Shown here: positions 60,523-64,000 of the stretch, in pieces
How the letters are laid out: each line of letters opens with the position of its first letter
How positions within the stretch are numbered: the first letter of the stretch is position 1
Source: Burkholderiaceae bacterium
GTDB taxonomy: Bacteria; Pseudomonadota; Gammaproteobacteria; Burkholderiales; Burkholderiaceae_A
NCBI GenBank assembly: GCA_018882785.1
Contig: VERI01000001.1
Span: 372,001-436,000 of the forward strand
Direction of reading: 5' to 3'
DNA length: 64,000 nucleotides
Notes under the pieces: generated by a model
What the model was told of the DNA's origin: nothing
Database searches by the model: none
Seen by the model: the letters and a program-made list of their open reading frames with translations, nothing else
Translations under genes and position numbers: made by a program

Positions 60523-61305
60523 ATGTTTAAAGATCCGTCATTGATAGGCAAACGGGTGTTAGTTACGGCCGGCGCAAGCGGAATAGGACTAAAGATCGCT
60601 CAAGGGTTCATCGAAGCCGGGGCGCAGGTGCTGGCTTGCGATGTAAACCTTTCTGCAATTGAGCAGGCGAAGACACAGTTTCCATCTATGAAGGTAACGC
60701 AGGCTGATGTGTCTCTAGAAGCTGAGGTTGAGGCAATGTTTACGGTAGTGGATCAAGAGTTAGGGGGGCTGGATATTCTTATCAATAACGCGGGTATTGC
60801 CGGCCCCACCGCGGCTATTGAGGCTGTTGCGCTTGTCGATTTAAACCAGACGTTGCAGATCAATGTGGTTGGCCAGTTCCTGTGCACAAAACATGCTGTT
60901 TCCCGGCTTCGGCGTGGTCGAAGTCCGGCGATTGTTAATCTCTCATCGGCTGCTGGCCATCTCGGTATGCCCAGAAGATCGGTATATTCCGCCTCTAAAT
61001 GGGCAGTGATCGGGCTGACCAAATCGCTTGCAATTGAGCTTGGCGCCGATGGCATCCGCGTGAATGCGGTGCTGCCGGGCGCTGTCGATGGCCCAAGGAT
61101 TCGAGCCGTGATTGCCGCAAAGGCCGCCTCTCTGGGAAAGGCCGTCGAAGAGGTCACCGCTGACTACGAGCAGCAATCCTCTTTGGGCCGAATGGTCACG
61201 GCCGAAGAGGTCGCCAATACGGTTCTCTTTAGCTGCAGTGATCTTGCCGCATCGACGCATGGTCAGTCCTTAGCTGTTGATGGCCATACCCAGGCATTAA
61301 GCTAG
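60523..61305 (+). CDS. Short-chain dehydrogenase/reductase (2)
   Basis: A 260-residue classical SDR: TAGASGIGLKIA cofactor motif, INNAGIAG, catalytic Ser-Ser in NLSSAAGHLG, Tyr-Lys in VYSASKWAV and VDGHTQALS end. Asp in ACDVN suggests NAD. It starts 15 bases after the triple-fusion gene with AAGGGG upstream, and precedes a 3-hydroxyacyl-CoA-type dehydrogenase. Confidence 0.9.
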   Translation: MFKDPSLIGKRVLVTAGASGIGLKIAQGFIEAGAQVLACDVNLSAIEQAKTQFPSMKVTQADVSLEAEVEAMFTVVDQELGGLDILINNAGIAGPTAAIEAVALVDLNQTLQINVVGQFLCTKHAVSRLRRGRSPAIVNLSSAAGHLGMPRRSVYSASKWAVIGLTKSLAIELGADGIRVNAVLPGAVDGPRIRAVIAAKAASLGKAVEEVTADYEQQSSLGRMVTAEEVANTVLFSCSDLAASTHGQSLAVDGHTQALS

Positions 61306-61315
61306 GAAGAACACG

Positions 61316-62251
61316 ATGAACTTAACCGTAGCAATTGTGGGCTCAGGATTGATTGGGCAGGGCTGGGCTCTGGTGTTTGGGCGCGCTGGATGCAATGTTC
61401 AGATGTGGGATGGCAACCCTCAGGCCTTGCCCGACGCCATGACCGCGATGCGATCGTTAGCGGTTGAATTAAAGCGCTATGCGCTAATCGATGATATGGA
61501 TGCCTTGTTCTCAAGGCTAAAGCCTTGCGGATCACTGCGTGAGGCCCTTAAAGGGGCGGATTATGTTCAGGAAAACCTTCCGGAAACACTCGCAATAAAA
61601 CAACAGATTTTTCAGGAGATGGATGGATTGGCATCTCCGGAGGTGGTGCTTGCGAGTTCGACGAGTAGTATTCCCACGTCAGCTTTCACTGAGCAGCTTG
61701 CCGGTCGAGCACGGTGCCTCGTTGCCCATCCAGTGAATCCGCCGTATCTGATTCCCGCTGTAGAGATTAGTGGCGCATCCTGGACAGCCGGAACTTCGGT
61801 AGAGCGAACCGCTTCGATAATGCGATCAATTGGACAAAAGCCCGTTATCGTGAAAAAAGAAATCGAAGGATTTATTCTCAACAGATTACAAGGCGCAGTT
61901 TTGCGTGAGGCATTTCGGCTGGTCGAGCAGGGATATGTCGATCCAGATGATTTGGATACCACCATTCGGGATGGACTTGGACTGCGCTGGTCATTTATGG
62001 GGCCTTTTGAAACAATTGATCTCAACGCACCTGAGGGTCTTGCGGATTATTGCGCGCGGTACGGTGAACTTTATCGGCGAATAGCGCAGGCGCAGACCTC
62101 TACTGATCCGTGGAGCGCTGACTTAGTCAATCATTTGCATCAGGATCGCCGAGAGAGGGTCCCTCTCGAGGACGTGTCAAAGCGTAGGATATGGCGCGAC
62201 CGTCGGCTGATGGCACTTGCTGTGCACAAAAAGCAGATGGAGTCTCTCTAA
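61316..62251 (+). CDS. 3-hydroxyacyl-CoA dehydrogenase-like protein (lambda-crystallin/gulonate type)
   Basis: A 311-residue NAD-dependent dehydrogenase with the N-terminal Rossmann motif VGSGLIGQGWA and the HCDH catalytic region HPVNPPYLIPAVEI, where His-Pro-Val-Asn-Pro is the family signature. Length and absence of a second C-terminal half fit the L-gulonate 3-dehydrogenase/carnitine dehydrogenase branch rather than beta-oxidation multienzyme proteins. Preferred substrate uncertain. It overlaps the convergent amidohydrolase by four bases. Confidence 0.88.
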   Translation: MNLTVAIVGSGLIGQGWALVFGRAGCNVQMWDGNPQALPDAMTAMRSLAVELKRYALIDDMDALFSRLKPCGSLREALKGADYVQENLPETLAIKQQIFQEMDGLASPEVVLASSTSSIPTSAFTEQLAGRARCLVAHPVNPPYLIPAVEISGASWTAGTSVERTASIMRSIGQKPVIVKKEIEGFILNRLQGAVLREAFRLVEQGYVDPDDLDTTIRDGLGLRWSFMGPFETIDLNAPEGLADYCARYGELYRRIAQAQTSTDPWSADLVNHLHQDRRERVPLEDVSKRRIWRDRRLMALAVHKKQMESL

Positions 62252-63150
62252 AAACCGTACAACCGCTCGGGATTGTCGACCAGAATCTGTTGCCTAGTCT
62301 CTTGGTGAGGAACCCATTGTCGGAGGAGATTCATAAGATCGGCATCATTTGGCATTGCATGTTTTACCATCACGTGCGGCCAGTCTGAACCCCAGAGCAA
62401 TTGGGCGGGATTTGCGGCCATCACTGCGTTCACAAATGGCATGACGTCATCGTAGGGCAGAGTTGTCTGATTGGAGATTCGATAGGGTCCCGTCATTTTG
62501 ACCCAGGATTTTCCGCGCTGAAGTAATTCAAGCAGTCCCACGAATCCTTCATTTTTAATACCGTGCTTGCAGTGTACATAGCCAAAGTGCCCGAATACCA
62601 CCGGTACGCTAAGTTGCGCGATTCTCCGGGCCAGATCAGGATAGTTTTGGACATGGGCAAGCAATTCCAGATGCCAGCCAAGCGGTGCGATTCGATCTGA
62701 TAATCGTTGTAAGAGGTCCATCGGCAGCTCGGCCCTTTTCTCAACTACATCGACCACGTTTACGCGAATTCCACGAACACCAAGATCATGCATCCGTTTT
62801 AATTCTGACGCTGATGTCTCTGGATTGATCACCACAACAGCCCGAAGCGGAATCGCCGATTTCTCAAGGACCTCAATTAAGGCGCGATTATCTATTCCGT
62901 AGACGCTTGGCTGAACAAGAACGGCCCGATCGATTCCGAGTGTTCGGAGTTGTGCGAGGTAATCCTGCTCCGTGCAGTCGGGCGGGGTATATACCCGCTG
63001 CAGGGTGAAGGGAAACCGGACGGCTGGACCCAGGATGTGGGCATGGCAGTCGGTGCTGCCCGCCGGAAGCGTCCAGTCCGGCGGCCGGAGCGTTCGATCG
63101 GGCCCTTGGCAGGGGGGCGCCTCGCTCTGGCCGGGCTGACTGGCCAACAA
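62248..63150 (-). CDS. Amidohydrolase family 2 (TIM-barrel, PDC lactonase-like)
   Basis: A 300-residue metal-dependent hydrolase. STDCHAHILGP at ~residues 32-42 is the amidohydrolase-2 metal site, HFGYVHC and GSDWPH near the C-terminal half supply further residues. It resembles 2-pyrone-4,6-dicarboxylate lactonase-like proteins, suggesting hydrolysis of a lactone in an aromatic pathway. The start is a TTG at 63150 with no good ribosome-binding site, so the true N-terminus is uncertain. It lies downstream of the Bug receptor on the same strand. Confidence 0.82.
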   Translation of the reverse strand: MLASQPGQSEAPPCQGPDRTLRPPDWTLPAGSTDCHAHILGPAVRFPFTLQRVYTPPDCTEQDYLAQLRTLGIDRAVLVQPSVYGIDNRALIEVLEKSAIPLRAVVVINPETSASELKRMHDLGVRGIRVNVVDVVEKRAELPMDLLQRLSDRIAPLGWHLELLAHVQNYPDLARRIAQLSVPVVFGHFGYVHCKHGIKNEGFVGLLELLQRGKSWVKMTGPYRISNQTTLPYDDVMPFVNAVMAANPAQLLWGSDWPHVMVKHAMPNDADLMNLLRQWVPHQETRQQILVDNPERLYGF

Positions 63151-63190
63151 TTTTCGGGTGATCCGTATCGCCAGGCTTTATTGAGGCTGA

Positions 63191-64000
63191 CTACTGCGGC
63201 TCAATCTGTGCAGTCTTGGCAATACGGGTGTATTTCACCACCTCTTCGCGAACAAAGCGTGCGAATTCTGGCTGGGCCATTGGACGGATGCTAATTCCGA
63301 GTCGCTCATATTGCGACTTTATATCGGGCAGTTGGAGCACTCGATTAATATCCGCGTTAATTTTTTGCACGATCGCTTCTGGCGTGCCGGCTGGCGCCCA
63401 GACTCCAAACCATAAGCCAATCTCGAAATTAGGGTACCCCTGGTCGGCAATTGTTGGTACATCAGGGAGCTGGGTCGAGCGTGAACGTGAACTAACGCCC
63501 AGTGCCTTAACACGTCCGGCACGGATTTGTGTCAGCACAGTTGACTCGGGTGCCATGTAAAACGCCGTGTCTCCCATGATCGTGCCTTGGATCGCCTCGG
63601 GGGATCCTTTATAGGGCACGTGCACCATCTGTATTCCTGCGGTCTGATTGAAAAATTCAGCTGCAAGATGGGTTGAGCTGCCTACCCCTGCGGATGCAAA
63701 CGGCAACCCTCCTGTTCGGCTCTTTGCAACGCCAATGAGATCTTTGAGCGAACTGTAAGGGCCGGGTAGGCCGGTCACCAGTACATAGGGTGTAAATCCA
63801 ATGTTATTGATATCAACCATTCCCTTGACGGGATCATAGGGAAGCTTTTTATAGATTGCAGGATTTGCCGCATATGAGGCGGACTGAATCAGCAGGGTGT
63901 AACCATCTGGCGCGGATTGGACTACGGCTCCTGTGCCAATCAGGCCGCCTGCTCCCGGACGGTTTTCGATCACGACAGGCTGCTTCCAGAGCTCGGACAA
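63191..64000 (-). CDS. Bug/TctC family periplasmic binding protein (3), partial
   Basis: The 3' portion (269 codons) of a receptor gene that runs off the right edge; the signal peptide and first ligand loop are outside the window. Conserved parts seen: VVIENRPGAGGLIG, SAPDGYTLLIQ, VPYKGSPEAIQ and the C-terminal VGDT/APESTVLTQI region. It ends 40 bases before the amidohydrolase start and probably forms an operon with it, suggesting a carboxylate ligand feeding that enzyme. Confidence 0.9.
   Translation of the reverse strand: MSELWKQPVVIENRPGAGGLIGTGAVVQSAPDGYTLLIQSASYAANPAIYKKLPYDPVKGMVDINNIGFTPYVLVTGLPGPYSSLKDLIGVAKSRTGGLPFASAGVGSSTHLAAEFFNQTAGIQMVHVPYKGSPEAIQGTIMGDTAFYMAPESTVLTQIRAGRVKALGVSSRSRSTQLPDVPTIADQGYPNFEIGLWFGVWAPAGTPEAIVQKINADINRVLQLPDIKSQYERLGISIRPMAQPEFARFVREEVVKYTRIAKTAQIEPQ

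Noticed and set aside
1..64000. tRNA, rRNA, IS element, prophage, CRISPR array
   Set aside because: None recognised on either strand by reading; very short or diverged ones could be missed.

Overview
The window is gene-dense bacterial chromosome, about 65 protein genes with almost no non-coding space. It looks like a member of the Burkholderiales (Betaproteobacteria), most likely Alcaligenaceae-like. The clues are several Bug/TctC-type periplasmic receptors, three branched-chain-amino-acid-type (Liv) ABC transporters, a DUF4936 protein and a 50-residue small membrane protein of a type I recall from Burkholderiales. This assignment is inference from gene content; no rRNA, tRNA, IS element, prophage or CRISPR array was seen.

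Layout. 0-4.6 kb: housekeeping genes (DsrE-like, RluF-like, CrcB, thioesterase, Kup). 4.8-8 kb: a TRAP dicarboxylate-type transporter and a small lipoprotein. 8.1-12.7 kb: a class III aminotransferase meeting tail-to-tail an operon of 2-hydroxyacid dehydrogenase, DedA and P5C-dehydrogenase-like ALDH. 12.7-15.2 kb: queC, a three-domain QueD and queE. 15.2-18.1 kb: a short class II ribonucleotide reductase and a voltage-gated K+ channel. 18.3-24.9 kb: a complete five-gene Liv transporter with an acyl-CoA ligase. 25-26.8 kb: an HU protein with a histone-like tail and a STAS-less SulP transporter. 27-36.6 kb: a catabolic block with a Bug receptor, UbiX/UbiD, a second Liv transporter (LivM-LivG fused), a di-iron hydroxylase and an SDR. 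36.6-42.7 kb: RhlE-like helicase, LysR-Bug-M20 amidohydrolase module, flavoprotein. 42.7-48.9 kb: MarR-like regulator with a membrane partner, MHS-type transporter, and a phosphoesterase/kinase-USP pair with small membrane proteins. 49-53.9 kb: acyl-CoA dehydrogenase translationally coupled to a copper-handling operon. 54-64 kb: patatin, GFA protein and a third Liv cluster whose LivM, LivG and LivF are one polypeptide, followed by an SDR, a hydroxyacyl-CoA-type dehydrogenase, an amidohydrolase and a partial Bug receptor.

The physiological theme is scavenging of organic acids: many high-affinity periplasmic binding proteins are each paired with a few catabolic enzymes (CoA ligase, UbiD decarboxylase, amidohydrolases, SDRs).

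The most interesting signal is the QueD homologue at 13.46-14.56 kb. Three PTPS-fold domains are fused, and the known intersubunit catalytic residues are split between them: Zn ligands, Cys and Glu in domain 2, and the Asp-His pair in domain 3. This predicts an intramolecular pseudotrimer with a single active site. Second is the graded fusion of Liv components across three paralogous transporters. Third is the recurrent stem-loop between binding-protein and permease genes.
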